DNA of 64,000 bases from Agromyces terreus (GCF_009749465.1 NZ_WBIS01000002.1:124001-188000); one strand, 5' to 3'. Numbered from the stretch's first letter, positions 1 to 9,128 are shown. Translations and numbers: made by a program. Notes: generated from the sequence alone by a model not told the origin.

Positions 1-1084
1 CACGATCGTCTCGTGGCCGAAGGGCATCGCCGAGCAGGGCGGCCAGCGCTCGCAGTTCACCCACGTGATCGACGTGGCGCCGACCATCCTCGAGGCGGCC
101 GGGCTGCCCGAGCCCACCATGGTCAACGGCGTGCAGCAGTCGCCGATGGAGGGCACGTCGATGCTCTACACCTTCGATGACGCGGATGCCGCGGAGCGCC
201 ACGATCTCCAGTACTTCGAGATGTTCGGCAACCGGGGCATCTACCACAAGGGGTGGAGCGCGGTCACGAAGCACCGCACGCCGTGGGAGCTCGTGGGCGG
301 CACCGTCCCGGCCTTCGACGACGACGTGTGGGAGCTCTACGACGGCAGCACCGACTACAGCCAGGCCAGGGACCTCTCGGCCGAACAGCCCGAACGACTG
401 CACGAACTGCAGCGCCTGTGGCTCATCGAGGCCGTCAAGTACAACGTGCTCCCCATCGACGACCGCACGGGCGACCGGCTGAACCCCGAGATCGCCGGCC
501 GGCCCACGCTCATCCGCGGGACCTCGCAGCAGTTCTTCCCCGGAATGGGCCGGCTCTCCGAGAACAGCGTCGTCAGCATCAAGAACAAGTCGTGGTCGGT
601 GACCGCCGAGGTCGACGTGCCCGAGGGCGGGGCGAACGGCGTGCTCATCGCGCAGGGCGGCCGCTTCGGCGGGTGGAGCTTCTACCTGCACGAGGGCCGG
701 GCGAAGTTCGCCTACAACCTGCTCGGCATCCACTCGTTCGAGACCGTCGCCGACGACCCCGTGGCCGCTGGCCGGCACCAGGTGCGCATGGAATTCGCGT
801 ACGACGGCGGCGGACTCGCGAAGGGCGGCGGCGTCACCCTCTACGTCGACGGCGACGCGGCCGGCACCGGACGCATCGAGGCGACCCAGGCGATGGTGTT
901 CTCGGCCGACGAGACGACGGACATCGGCTACGAGTCCGGCACCACGGTGAGCCCCGACTACACCACCGCCACGAGCCGCTTCACCGGGCGCATCGAGTGG
1001 GTGCAGATCGATCTCGGCGACGACGACCACGACCACTTCATCGACCCCGACGAGCGGATGCGCATCGCGATGGCCCGCCAGTAG
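1..1084 (+). CDS. Arylsulfatase, C-terminal part (5' end outside window)
   Basis: The frame is already open at base 2 and runs to a TAG at 1082. The visible part is the C-terminal half of a formylglycine-type arylsulfatase (sulfate ester hydrolysis). It begins near a W-P-K-G-I motif followed by the F-T-H-V-I-D-V-A-P-T-I-L-E-A-A-G block that this family carries before its C-terminal subdomain. A lectin-like beta-sandwich tail follows, as in long AtsA-type enzymes. The catalytic Cys/Ser-x-Pro-x-Arg motif and metal ligands would lie upstream of the window, so activity cannot be judged. It is separate from the neighbouring catabolic genes. Confidence 0.88.
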   Translation, partial: TIVSWPKGIAEQGGQRSQFTHVIDVAPTILEAAGLPEPTMVNGVQQSPMEGTSMLYTFDDADAAERHDLQYFEMFGNRGIYHKGWSAVTKHRTPWELVGGTVPAFDDDVWELYDGSTDYSQARDLSAEQPERLHELQRLWLIEAVKYNVLPIDDRTGDRLNPEIAGRPTLIRGTSQQFFPGMGRLSENSVVSIKNKSWSVTAEVDVPEGGANGVLIAQGGRFGGWSFYLHEGRAKFAYNLLGIHSFETVADDPVAAGRHQVRMEFAYDGGGLAKGGGVTLYVDGDAAGTGRIEATQAMVFSADETTDIGYESGTTVSPDYTTATSRFTGRIEWVQIDLGDDDHDHFIDPDERMRIAMARQ

Positions 1085-1148
1085 GGCCCCCTCCCCGGTG
1101 CGGCGGCGGGCACCTGCGTGCCGCCGCACCGGGCTAGACTCCCAGACC

Positions 1149-1922
1149 ATGAGCGACGACGCCCTCCTGTTCGACGTCCGCGACGGACTCGCGCATCTCA
1201 CGCTGAACCGCCCCGAACGCCTCAACGCGGTCGGGCCCGACGCCATCGCGCTCTGGCGCCGATACGCCGGCGAGATCGCCGAACGCGACGACATCCGCGC
1301 CGTGCTCTTCGACGCCAACGGCCGCGCGTTCTGCGCCGGCGGCGACGTGCGCGCCATGTCCGAACTCGGCGGCGACGGCACCTCGGCGGGCCAGGTCGTC
1401 GCCGAACTCGCCGACGAGATCCATGCAGGGCACCGGATGCTGCGCGAGAGCGCCAAGCCGATCGTCGCCGCCGTGCAGGGGCCCGTCGCCGGCGGCGGCC
1501 TCGGCTTCATGCTCGTGGCCGACCTCGTCGTGGCCTCCGACCGGGCGACGTTCGCGAGCCGCTACGCGGACATCGGGCTCACGCCCGACTGCGGCGTGAG
1601 CACGCTCCTGCCTGAGGCCGTCGGCACCCGGCGCGCCCTCGAGCTCACGCTGACCTCGCGCACGCTCAGCGCGGCCGAGGCGCTCGACTGGGGTCTCGTG
1701 ACCGAGGTCGTGGCCGCCGACGAGCTCGCCGCGCGCGCCCGCGCGATCGCCGAGACGTGGCTGTCGGGGGCATCCGCCGCTTACGGCCAGGCGAAGCGCC
1801 TCGTGCGCTCGGGGTTGACGCGCGAGTTCCAGACCGCGCTCGACGACGAGGCCCGCACGATCGGGGCGGCGTTCGACACCCCCGAGGCATCCGCTCGCGT
1901 CGCCGCGTTCGTGCGGCGCTGA
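1149..1922 (+). CDS. Enoyl-CoA hydratase/isomerase family protein
   Basis: 257 residues, the normal crotonase length. The start chosen is the ATG at 1149 because the alignable crotonase fold begins a few residues later (F-D-V-R-D-G-L-A-H-L-T-L-N-R-P-E). The oxyanion-hole segments are present: R-A-F-C-A-G-G-D at about residues 58-65 and G-P-V-A-G-G-G-L-G-F near 115. Expected role: hydration or isomerisation of an enoyl-CoA in fatty-acid or aromatic-acid oxidation. The substrate cannot be read from sequence. A very long hairpin follows the stop, and the next gene is convergent. Confidence 0.9.
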   Translation: MSDDALLFDVRDGLAHLTLNRPERLNAVGPDAIALWRRYAGEIAERDDIRAVLFDANGRAFCAGGDVRAMSELGGDGTSAGQVVAELADEIHAGHRMLRESAKPIVAAVQGPVAGGGLGFMLVADLVVASDRATFASRYADIGLTPDCGVSTLLPEAVGTRRALELTLTSRTLSAAEALDWGLVTEVVAADELAARARAIAETWLSGASAAYGQAKRLVRSGLTREFQTALDDEARTIGAAFDTPEASARVAAFVRR

Positions 1923-1934
1923 ACCTCACCTCGA

Positions 1935-2005
1935 AATCAGGCCGAAGCGCCGGAATCAGGACGGAATCCGAGAGAACGTCCTGATTCCGGCGCTTCGGCC
2001 TGATT
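1935..2005. terminator. Perfect 29-bp inverted repeat between convergent genes
   Basis: Arms 1935-1963 and 1977-2005 are exact reverse complements, with a 13-nt loop. It lies between the enoyl-CoA hydratase stop (1922) and the mmsA stop (2015), so a bidirectional terminator role is likely, but there is no T-tract. It shares the 15-mer ATCAGGACGGAATCC with the hairpin at 57926-58002, so it may belong to a dispersed family. Confidence 0.7.
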
Positions 2006-2014
2006 CGGGGAACG

Positions 2015-3514
2015 CTACTCGTGCTGCGGGAAGCCCAGGTTCAGGCCGCCGTGGCTCGGGTCGAGCCAGCGCGAGGTGACCGCCTTCTCCTGCAGGAAGA
2101 AGTCGAAGCCCTTCGGGCCGTACGCCTTGGCGTCGCCGAAGAGCGAGTCCTTCCATCCGCCGAAGGAGTGGTACGCCACCGGCACGGGGATCGGCACGTT
2201 GATGCCGACCATGCCGACCGTCACTTCCCGCTGGAAGCGCCGGGCGGCCCCGCCGTCGTTCGTGAAGATGGCCGTGCCGTTGCCGTACCGCGACGCGTTG
2301 ATGATGTCGAGGCCCTGCTCGTAGCCGTCGACGCGCACGACCGAGAGCACGGGGCCGAAGATCTCGTCGCGGTACACGACCGACGAGGTCGGCACGTGAT
2401 CGATGAGGGTCGGGCCGAGCCAGAAGCCGTCGGCCGCGCCGTCGACGTCGGGGTCGCGCCCGTCGACCACGAGCGTCGCGCCGTCGTCGACCGCGACGTC
2501 GAGGTAGCCGGCGACCTTGTCGCGGTGCTCGCGCGTGATGAGCGGGCCCATGTCGCAGCCGCGAGTGCCGTCGCCGGTGGTGAGCCGCGACATCCGCTCG
2601 CGCACCTTCGCGACGAGCTCGTCGGCGACCGAGTCGACGGCGAGCACGACCGACACGGCCATGCAGCGCTCGCCGGCCGAACCGAACCCGGCGTTGACGG
2701 CGGCGTCGGCCGCGAGGTCGAGATCGGCGTCGGGCAGCACGAGCATGTGGTTCTTCGCACCGCCGAGGGCCTGCACGCGCTTGCCGTTGGCCGACGCGGT
2801 CGAGTAGATGTACTGCGCGATCGGGGTCGATCCGACGAACGAGATCGAGCGCACCACGGGGTGCTCGAGCAGGGCGTCGACGGCCTCCTTGTCGCCGTGC
2901 ACGACGTTGAAGACGCCGTCGGGCAGGCCCGCCTCCTTGAGAATGCCGGCCATCCAGACCGCGGCCGACGGGTCCTTCTCGGACGGCTTCAGCACGACCG
3001 CGTTGCCCGCCGCGACCGCGAGCGGGAAGAACCACATCGGCACCATGGCCGGGAAGTTGAACGGGCTGATGATGCCGACCACGCCCACCGGCTGCTTCAG
3101 CGTGTACACGTCGACGCCCGTCGAGACGTTCTCGGAGTACTCGCCCTTCGTGTAGCCGGGCATGGCGCAGGCCAGCTCGACGACCTCGAGTCCGCGCGCG
3201 ATCTCGCCCGCCGCGTCGGACAGCACCTTGCCGTGCTCGCTCGTCAGGATCGCGGCGAGCTCGTCGCTGCGCGAGTTCAGCAGCTCGCGGAACGCGAACA
3301 TGACCTGCTGGCGCTTCGCGATCGACGTGTCGCGCCAGCCGGGGAAGGCGCGCGCCGCGGACTGCACCGCAGTGTCGACGTCGTCGGTCGACGCGAGCCG
3401 CACGCGCTTCTGCTCGACGCCGAGCGCCGGGTTGTACACCGGGCCGGTGCGGTCGGATGCGCCTGCGGCAGGCGCCCCGTCGATCCAGTGGTCGACCATC
3501 GTGATCTCGGTCAT
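2015..3514 (-). CDS. mmsA: CoA-acylating (methyl)malonate-semialdehyde dehydrogenase
   Basis: 499 residues, typical of MmsA/IolA. It oxidises malonate semialdehyde or methylmalonate semialdehyde with NAD+ and CoA to acetyl-CoA or propionyl-CoA and CO2. Visible features are the cofactor segment P-F-N-F-P-A-M-V-P around 151-159, K176-P-S-E, G-G-A-K-N-H at about 251-256 (the MMSDH form of the usual Glu region) and catalytic Cys284 in G-E-R-C-M-A. It is the last gene of the pyrimidine-degradation operon, after the transaminase that would make its substrate from beta-alanine or beta-aminoisobutyrate. Repeats separate these last two genes. Confidence 0.93.
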   Translation of the reverse strand: MTEITMVDHWIDGAPAAGASDRTGPVYNPALGVEQKRVRLASTDDVDTAVQSAARAFPGWRDTSIAKRQQVMFAFRELLNSRSDELAAILTSEHGKVLSDAAGEIARGLEVVELACAMPGYTKGEYSENVSTGVDVYTLKQPVGVVGIISPFNFPAMVPMWFFPLAVAAGNAVVLKPSEKDPSAAVWMAGILKEAGLPDGVFNVVHGDKEAVDALLEHPVVRSISFVGSTPIAQYIYSTASANGKRVQALGGAKNHMLVLPDADLDLAADAAVNAGFGSAGERCMAVSVVLAVDSVADELVAKVRERMSRLTTGDGTRGCDMGPLITREHRDKVAGYLDVAVDDGATLVVDGRDPDVDGAADGFWLGPTLIDHVPTSSVVYRDEIFGPVLSVVRVDGYEQGLDIINASRYGNGTAIFTNDGGAARRFQREVTVGMVGINVPIPVPVAYHSFGGWKDSLFGDAKAYGPKGFDFFLQEKAVTSRWLDPSHGGLNLGFPQHE

Positions 3515-3549
3515 GCTCTTCTCTCCCCTGTTGTTGTTGCCGGTCTCGA

Positions 3550-3655
3550 GACGCTTCGCTCCTCGACCGGCGGTGTGACGCTTCGCTCCTCGACCGGCGG
3601 TGTGACGCTTCGCTCCTCGACCGGCGGTGTGACGCTTCGCTCCTCGACCGGCGGC
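3550..3655. repeat. Four tandem 27-bp units of the REP-like family
   Basis: The unit GACGCTTCGCTCCTCGACCG plus GCGGTGT occurs at 3550-3576, 3577-3603 and 3604-3630, with a fourth, slightly shorter copy from 3631. It begins after GGTCTCGA, the other half of the dispersed palindromic family. It fills the gap between the aminotransferase and mmsA, so it would form part of the operon mRNA. Confidence 0.9.
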
Positions 3656-4969
3656 CTACGCAGTGGCCAGCACGTCGTCGTAGATCGCGACGGCCTCGGC
3701 GACCTCTTCGGCGGTGACCACGCACGGCGGCACCACGTGGATGCGGTTGTCCTGCACGAACGGCAGGAGTCCGCGTTCGAGCATCGCGCCCTTCAGCCGC
3801 CCCATCTCCGCGGCGGGCAGCGGCTCGCGGGTTTCGCGGTCGGCGACGAGTTCCATCGCCCAGAACACGCCTTCGCCGCGCACCTCGCCGATGACCTCGT
3901 GCTTCTCGGCGAGCTCGGCGAGCGCCGGCCCGATCTCGGTCTCGCCGATGGCCGCGGCGTTGGCGACGATCCCCTCGGACTCCATGACGTCGAGCGTCGC
4001 CACGATCGAGGCCATCGCGAGCGGATGCCCCGAATAGGTGAGCCCTCCCGGGAAGACCCGCTCGTCGAACGTCGCCGCGATCTCATCGGAGATGACGACC
4101 CCGCCCGCGGGCACGTAACCGGAGTTCACGCCCTTCGCGAACGTGATGAGGTCGGGACGCACGTCGTATCCGTCGAAGGCGAACCACCGGCCGCTGCGCC
4201 CGAACCCGCACATGACCTCGTCGAGGATGAGCAGGATGCCGTGCCGGTCGCAGAGCTCGCGCACCCCGGCCAGGTAGCCGGGCGGCGGGATCATGATGCC
4301 CGCGGTGCCCGGGATCGACTCGAGCAGGACCGCGGCGATCGACGCGGGCCCCTCGGCCTCGATCACACGCCGCAGGTGCTGCAGCGCCCGCTCCGATTCC
4401 TGCTCGGGCGTGGTCGCCCAGAACTCGGAGCGGTAGAGGTAGGGCCCGAAGAAGTGCACGTGTCCGCGCGCGAACTCGTTCGGGATGCGGCGCCAGTCGC
4501 CGGTCGACACGATCGCCGACCCGGTGTTGCCGTGGTACGACCGGTACGTCGAGAGGATCTTGTCGCGGCCCGTGTGCAGGCGCGCCATGCGGATCGCGTT
4601 CTCGTTCGCGTCGGCGCCGCCGTTCGTGAAGAACACCTTCTCGAAGCCGCCGGGCGCGCGGTCGACGATGCGTTTCGCGGCCTGGCCGCGGGCGAAGTTC
4701 ACCGTCGACGGCGCGATGGTGGTGAGCAGCTCCGCCTGCTCGCGGATCGCCTCGACGACGACCGGATGCTGGTGGCCGATGTTGACGTTCACGAGCTGGC
4801 TCGAGAAGTCCAGGTATTCGCGCCCGGCGTGATCCCAGACGCGGCATCCGCGCCCGCTCGCGACGACGAGCTGAGGCGACTGCCCCTGCGCCGACCACGA
4901 GTGGAACACGTGCGCTCGGTCGAGCTCCCGCGCGATGCGGTCGAGGTCTCCGGCGAGGGAGTCGTTCAT
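3656..4969 (-). CDS. Class III PLP aminotransferase, probable beta-alanine transaminase
   Basis: 437 residues, with the start at the ATG at 4969. PLP-binding landmarks are T-N-G-G-A-D-A-N-E-N near 115-124, L-I-L-D-E-V with Asp250, and Lys279 in T-F-A-K-G. It belongs to the omega-aminotransferase group (beta-alanine:pyruvate, 4-aminobutyrate, taurine). The assignment to beta-alanine or beta-aminoisobutyrate is inferred from its place after dihydropyrimidinase and beta-ureidopropionase and before malonate-semialdehyde dehydrogenase. A 65-bp gap holding a palindromic repeat separates it from the binding-protein gene upstream. Confidence 0.88.
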   Translation of the reverse strand: MNDSLAGDLDRIARELDRAHVFHSWSAQGQSPQLVVASGRGCRVWDHAGREYLDFSSQLVNVNIGHQHPVVVEAIREQAELLTTIAPSTVNFARGQAAKRIVDRAPGGFEKVFFTNGGADANENAIRMARLHTGRDKILSTYRSYHGNTGSAIVSTGDWRRIPNEFARGHVHFFGPYLYRSEFWATTPEQESERALQHLRRVIEAEGPASIAAVLLESIPGTAGIMIPPPGYLAGVRELCDRHGILLILDEVMCGFGRSGRWFAFDGYDVRPDLITFAKGVNSGYVPAGGVVISDEIAATFDERVFPGGLTYSGHPLAMASIVATLDVMESEGIVANAAAIGETEIGPALAELAEKHEVIGEVRGEGVFWAMELVADRETREPLPAAEMGRLKGAMLERGLLPFVQDNRIHVVPPCVVTAEEVAEAVAIYDDVLATA

Positions 4970-4994
4970 GGCTTCGCTGCCTTTCGATCGGGTC

Positions 4995-5027
4995 GCCGGT
5001 CGAGGAGCGGAGCGCTCCTCGACCGGC
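4995..5027. repeat. REP-like palindrome
   Basis: GCCGGTCGAGGAGCG, a 3-nt loop and CGCTCCTCGACCGGC form a perfect 15-bp stem. It is one compact member of the dispersed CCGGTCGAGGAG family, placed between two co-transcribed genes. It could act as an mRNA stability or attenuation hairpin. Confidence 0.85.
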
Positions 5028-5034
5028 GGCACTG

Positions 5035-6186
5035 CTAGTTGCCGCCCTCTTCGAGGGTGACGTCGTTGGGCGACCAGTCGGCCCCCGTGAGGTCGAGGTC
5101 TTCGCCCTCGAGCTCGTCGAGCGCCTTTTGGATGTACTCGTTCGACCAGGCGGTGGCCGGCGGCTCCTCGGTGATGAGGTGCGCGCCGGACTCGTTCACC
5201 GCGGCGAGGGCACCGGCGACCGTCTTGTCCCACGCGGCCTCGTCGATGATGCCGATGCCGTTGTCGGACGGCCAGATGAGCTTGTTCGTCTCGTTGACCA
5301 TCCAGAGCTCGTGGCTCGGACCCCAGCCGGAGCCCGCCGCGATCGTGATGTCGGCGGCGTCCTGCGGGTTCGCGGCGGCGAACGCCCAGCCCCGGATGAC
5401 GGCCTTGAGGAACTTGACCGTCGTCTCCTGGTACTCGGTGTCGCCGTCGAGGCGCTCGGTGTCGGCCCAGATCGCGTCCTGGAGCATGGCGCCCTCGGTG
5501 TCCTCGTACGAGATGACGTTGAAGTCGTCCTCGGTGTACTGCTCGCCCGTGTCGGGGTTCACCGTCTCGAGCAGCTGCGCGTACTCGTTGTAGGTCATCG
5601 CCTGAGCCGCGTCGATGTCGCCCTGCAGGAACGCGTTCATGTTGAAGTCCTGCGTGATGATCTGCACGGTCGACGCGTCGAGGCCCTCCGCGGCCATGGC
5701 CGCGAAGATCTCCCACTCGTTGCCGAAGCCCCACGAGCCGATCTTCTTGCCCTCGAAGTCGGCGACCGAGTCGATGCCCGAGTCGGCCCACGACACCTGG
5801 AGGGTGCCCGAGCGCTGGAAGATCTGCGCGATGTCGGTGAGGTTCGCGCCCTGCTCGATCGAGCCGAGCACCTTCGGGACCCACGCGATCGCGTAGTCGA
5901 CGTCGCCGTTGGCGAGGGCGTCCTGCGGCACGATGTCGCCGCCCGACGGGATGATCTCCACATCGAGGCCCTCGTCCTCGAAGAAGCCCTGGTCGGCGGC
6001 GGCGAAGTAGCCGGCGAACTGCCCCTGGGGCAGCCACTGGAGCTGGAGCTTCACCGGGGTGAGGGCGCCGTCGTCGCCTCCGTCGCCGCCTCCGTCGGCG
6101 TCTCCGGACGAGCAGGCGGCGAGGAGGAGCGCGGCCGTGACGGCGAACGCTCCGGCCGCGATTCCGCGGCGTGTGCTGTGCTTCAT
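5035..6186 (-). CDS. ABC transporter substrate-binding lipoprotein (NMT1/ThiY-RibY-like)
   Basis: 383 residues. The N-terminus is a lipoprotein signal: positively charged start, hydrophobic stretch and lipobox L-L-A-A-C at about residue 25, then a Gly/Asp-rich linker. The mature part resembles NMT1/THI5-like binding proteins for pyrimidine-type ligands (Q-L-Q-W-L-P-Q-G-Q-F-A-G-Y near the start, G-K-K-I-G-S-W-G-F-G-N-E in the middle). It serves the permease/ATPase/permease set just upstream. In this operon the natural ligand would be a pyrimidine or related cyclic amide. Thiamine-precursor or riboflavin binding is the alternative. Confidence 0.88.
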   Translation of the reverse strand: MKHSTRRGIAAGAFAVTAALLLAACSSGDADGGGDGGDDGALTPVKLQLQWLPQGQFAGYFAAADQGFFEDEGLDVEIIPSGGDIVPQDALANGDVDYAIAWVPKVLGSIEQGANLTDIAQIFQRSGTLQVSWADSGIDSVADFEGKKIGSWGFGNEWEIFAAMAAEGLDASTVQIITQDFNMNAFLQGDIDAAQAMTYNEYAQLLETVNPDTGEQYTEDDFNVISYEDTEGAMLQDAIWADTERLDGDTEYQETTVKFLKAVIRGWAFAAANPQDAADITIAAGSGWGPSHELWMVNETNKLIWPSDNGIGIIDEAAWDKTVAGALAAVNESGAHLITEEPPATAWSNEYIQKALDELEGEDLDLTGADWSPNDVTLEEGGN

Positions 6187-6289
6187 GTCAGTCCCTTCGT
6201 GTGCTGGTGCGGATGGTCGTGCTGGTGGGGCTGGGTGGTGCGTGTGAGGGATCGCCCATCGGGTGGGACGTGTGTGCGGGCCGTGCGCG

Positions 6290-7135
6290 TCATCGCGGAC
6301 CTCCCGGGTTCGCGCGGCGCACCACGAGGCGCTCGAGCGCGAGCGTGGCGAGGTAGAAGAGCAGGCCGAGCGCGATGGATGCCACGACGTAGGCCCAAGC
6401 GCGGGCGTACGCGCTCGAGGCGGCCGACGTGGAGATGAGGCTGCCGAGGCCGCCGCGCGGCCCGCCGAAGTACTCGGCGACGAGCGCGGAGATCACCGCG
6501 AGCGAGGAGGCGATGCGGATGCCGGTGAGGATGAACGGTCGCGCGGTCGGCAGGGTGAGGGTGCGCAGCACCTGCCCGGGGGTGGCCGCGTAGGCCCGCA
6601 TGAGCTCGCGGTGCACGGGCTTCGTCTGGCGGAACCCGCGCAGGGTGTTCACGAAGACGGGCACGAACGACGCGATCGCGGCGATCGCCTGGCGGCCGAA
6701 CTGGCTGTCGGCGCCGAACATCGAGTTGAGCACCGGCGCGAGGGCGACGATCGGCACGACCGCGAGCGCGGCGATCACGGGAGCGCTCATGCGGTCGACG
6801 GCGTTCCACCTCGCGGCGAGCGCGGCGAGGGCGATGCCGAGGAGGGTGCCCGCGACGAGTCCGACGAGCGCGTTCGTGCCCGTGATGAGGGTGGCCGACA
6901 CGATCGAGTCCCACGAGGCCGCGAGCTCCTCGAGGATCGACGCCGGGCTCGGCAGCAGGTAGTCGGAGACGCCGACGACGCTGACGAGGAACTGCCACAC
7001 CCCGAGCACGACGGCGCCGACCGTGATCGGCGCGACGATGCGCAGGGTCGCCTCGGTGCGCGGGCCCATGCGCGATGGGCGCCGGGCACCCGGTCGCCCG
7101 CTCTGCAGGGCTCGCGTCGGCACGGTCGCGGTCAT
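6290..7135 (-). CDS. ABC transporter permease (SsuC/RibX type)
   Basis: 281 residues with about six membrane segments, typical of BPD_transp_1 permeases. The start is the ATG at 7135, which overlaps the upstream ATPase stop as ATGA, so translation is coupled. The cytoplasmic coupling loop is visible around E-L-M-R-A-Y-A-A-T-P-G-Q. It is one of two permeases in the pyrimidine operon, so the channel is probably a heterodimer. Confidence 0.9.
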   Translation of the reverse strand: MTATVPTRALQSGRPGARRPSRMGPRTEATLRIVAPITVGAVVLGVWQFLVSVVGVSDYLLPSPASILEELAASWDSIVSATLITGTNALVGLVAGTLLGIALAALAARWNAVDRMSAPVIAALAVVPIVALAPVLNSMFGADSQFGRQAIAAIASFVPVFVNTLRGFRQTKPVHRELMRAYAATPGQVLRTLTLPTARPFILTGIRIASSLAVISALVAEYFGGPRGGLGSLISTSAASSAYARAWAYVVASIALGLLFYLATLALERLVVRRANPGGPR

Positions 7136-8055
7136 CAGCGGTTCTCCACTCCGCGTGCGCCGGTGGCGACGGGGGTTCCGCCGTGCAGCGCCTCGCGCAC
7201 GGCGGTGACCATGTCGAAGAACGAGCGGTCCTCGCGGAGGTCGTCGGTGCGTTCGGCGCGGGTCGCGGCATCCGCTCGCGCACCCGCTTCGGAGCCGACC
7301 GCGCCGCCGACGGCGCCGCCGAGCCGCATCGGCACGATCTCGCGGATGCGGCCGGGCCGCGGCGACATGACCACGACCCGGTCGGAGAGGAACACCGCCT
7401 CGGGGATCGAGTGTGTGACGAAGACGACCGCGGCCCCGGTCTCGGCCGAGATGCGCACCAGGTCGGACTGCATCTTCTCGCGCGTCATCTCGTCGAGTGC
7501 GCCGAACGGCTCGTCCATGAGCAACAGCCGCGGCTGCTCGGCGAGCGACCGGGCGATCGCGACGCGCTGCTGCATGCCTCCGGAGAGCTGGTCGGGGTAG
7601 CGGTCGGCGAAGTCGGCGAGCCCGACCATGTCGAGCAGCTCCCCGACCTTCGCGGCACGGGCCGCGGATGCCACGCCGTGCAGTTCGAGCGGCAGCGCGA
7701 CGTTCGCGGCGACCGTGCGCCACGGCAGCAGGCCCGCCTGCTGGAACGCGATGCCGTACTCCTGGTCGAGCCGCGCCTGCGTCGGCGTCTTGCCGAAGAC
7801 GGTGATCGCGCCGGCGCTCGGCTCGTCGAGGTCGGCGATGAGGCGCATGAGCGTCGATTTGCCGCATCCGCTCGGGCCGATGAGCGAGACGAACTCGCCC
7901 GCCGCGACCGTGAGGTCGATGCCCTCGAGCGCGTGCACGAGGCCGCCGCGGGTCTCGAAGACCTTGTCGACCGCGCGCACCTCGACCGCGGATGCGGGGG
8001 CGGTCGGCGAGGCGGCGGATGCCGCGGGGCCGGCGGGGATCTCTGGAGCGCTCAC
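7135..8055 (-). CDS. ABC transporter ATP-binding protein (SsuB/TauB type)
   Basis: 306 residues from the GTG at 8055. An Ala/Pro-rich lead of about 25 residues precedes the nucleotide-binding domain. Walker A G-P-S-G-C-G-K-S-T, the Q-loop, signature L-S-G-G-M-Q-Q-R and Walker B L-L-L-M-D-E-P-F-G-A-L-D are all intact, with the H-loop in V-T-H-S. Its start overlaps the stop of the upstream permease and its stop overlaps the start of the downstream one, as expected for a stoichiometric importer. Confidence 0.93.
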   Translation of the reverse strand: MSAPEIPAGPAASAASPTAPASAVEVRAVDKVFETRGGLVHALEGIDLTVAAGEFVSLIGPSGCGKSTLMRLIADLDEPSAGAITVFGKTPTQARLDQEYGIAFQQAGLLPWRTVAANVALPLELHGVASAARAAKVGELLDMVGLADFADRYPDQLSGGMQQRVAIARSLAEQPRLLLMDEPFGALDEMTREKMQSDLVRISAETGAAVVFVTHSIPEAVFLSDRVVVMSPRPGRIREIVPMRLGGAVGGAVGSEAGARADAATRAERTDDLREDRSFFDMVTAVREALHGGTPVATGARGVENR

Positions 8056-9128
8056 GCGGCTTCCTCCGTTCGTCGGTAGTTCTTGAGGATCACGCCGAGC
8101 AGGGCGACCGAGCCGGCGGCGACGAGGCCGAGCACCACGGCGCCGAAGATGGGGGCCCAGGCCTTCGCCGGGTCGCCGGAGGCCTGCCCGGCGAACTGCA
8201 CGAGGAGTCGCCCGATGCCGCCCTGCAGGCCCGTGGAGACCTCGGCGACGACCGCGCCGACGACGGCGTTGGCCGCGCCGAGGCGGAGCGCGGGCAGCAG
8301 GTAGGGCACCGCGGCGGGGAACCGCAGCTTCGCGAGCGTGGCCCAGTAGCCGGCCGCGTAGGTCTGCATGAGCTCCTCGTGGATGCGGTCGGGCGACTGC
8401 AGGCCCTTCAGCGCGCCGATCGCGATGGGGAAGAACGCGAGGTAGCTCGCGATGAGGGCGACCGACATCCAGTCCTGCCACTCGAACGAGCCGATCTCGA
8501 CCTTCGAGCCCCAGCTCTTCACGATCGGGGCGAAGGCGATGAGCGGCACGGTCTGGCTGAGCACGATCCACGGCAACAGGCCCCACTCGGCGAGCCGCCA
8601 CCGCTGCATCACGAGCGCGAGGCCGACGCCGACGACGACGCCCACGAGCCATCCGGCGGCGGCGATGCCGAGCGTCGTGAGCGCGGCCAGGGCGATGACG
8701 ACCCAGAGCATCTGCGCGGACGGCGAGCGCGTCACCGGTTCGCCGAGGCGCCCGAGCATCTCCCACACGTGCGGCATCGCGATGTCGGTCGGGCGGGGCA
8801 GCACGCGGGTCTCGCCGAGGAGCACGCCGTCGGCGGGCGCGACGAGCTTGTACCCCTCCCACAGCGCGACGAGCAGGAGCACGCCGAACACGCCCCAGCC
8901 GACCGCGGCCCACCGGCGGCTCACCGCCGACCGGGAAGCGCGACGCGCGGATCGGGATCCGGAGCGCGGAGCGCCTCCATCGAGCCCCGCGGTCGGGATC
9001 TCGAGAGGCGTCGACTCCGTCGGCGCTCCTCGATCCACGGGGAGAGTCGACTCCGTCGGCGCTCCTCGATCCACGGGGCGAGTCGACTCCGTCGGCGCTC
9101 CTCGATCCACGGGGACGGACTCGGTCAT
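8052..9128 (-). CDS. ABC transporter permease with repeat-derived N-terminal extension
   Basis: 358 residues, about 70 longer than the partner permease. The extra length is N-terminal: three exact or near-exact copies of a 12-residue unit (P-V-D-R-G-A-P-T-E-S-T plus one variable residue) followed by a basic stretch before the first membrane segment at about residue 60. The start at 9128 is supported by an ATGA overlap with the upstream LLM gene, so the repeats look translated. The remainder is a normal six-helix BPD_transp_1 permease. A later, unrecognised start cannot be excluded. Confidence 0.87.
   Translation of the reverse strand: MTESVPVDRGAPTESTRPVDRGAPTESTLPVDRGAPTESTPLEIPTAGLDGGAPRSGSRSARRASRSAVSRRWAAVGWGVFGVLLLVALWEGYKLVAPADGVLLGETRVLPRPTDIAMPHVWEMLGRLGEPVTRSPSAQMLWVVIALAALTTLGIAAAGWLVGVVVGVGLALVMQRWRLAEWGLLPWIVLSQTVPLIAFAPIVKSWGSKVEIGSFEWQDWMSVALIASYLAFFPIAIGALKGLQSPDRIHEELMQTYAAGYWATLAKLRFPAAVPYLLPALRLGAANAVVGAVVAEVSTGLQGGIGRLLVQFAGQASGDPAKAWAPIFGAVVLGLVAAGSVALLGVILKNYRRTEEAA
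9010..9117. repeat. Three tandem 36-bp repeats inside the permease reading frame
   Basis: Units at 9010-9045, 9046-9081 and 9082-9117 differ by only a few bases. They start with GTCGACTCCGTCGGCGCTCC and continue into TCGATCCACGGGG. The length is a multiple of three and the units are in frame with the permease. On the minus strand each contains a GGATCGAGGAGCG core like the intergenic GGTCGAGGAGCG elements. Confidence 0.9.

Noticed and set aside
3550..3655. Tandem 27-bp repeats as a possible CRISPR array
   Set aside because: The units abut without unique spacers, belong to a family dispersed over the window, and no cas gene is present.
2021..5038. A 1005-codon open frame on the plus strand opposite mmsA and the aminotransferase
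   Set aside because: It is antisense to two clearly homologous genes, its composition is Arg/Val/Asp-rich as expected from complementing GC-rich codons, and it shows no domain. Many similar long antisense frames occur in this window for the same reason.
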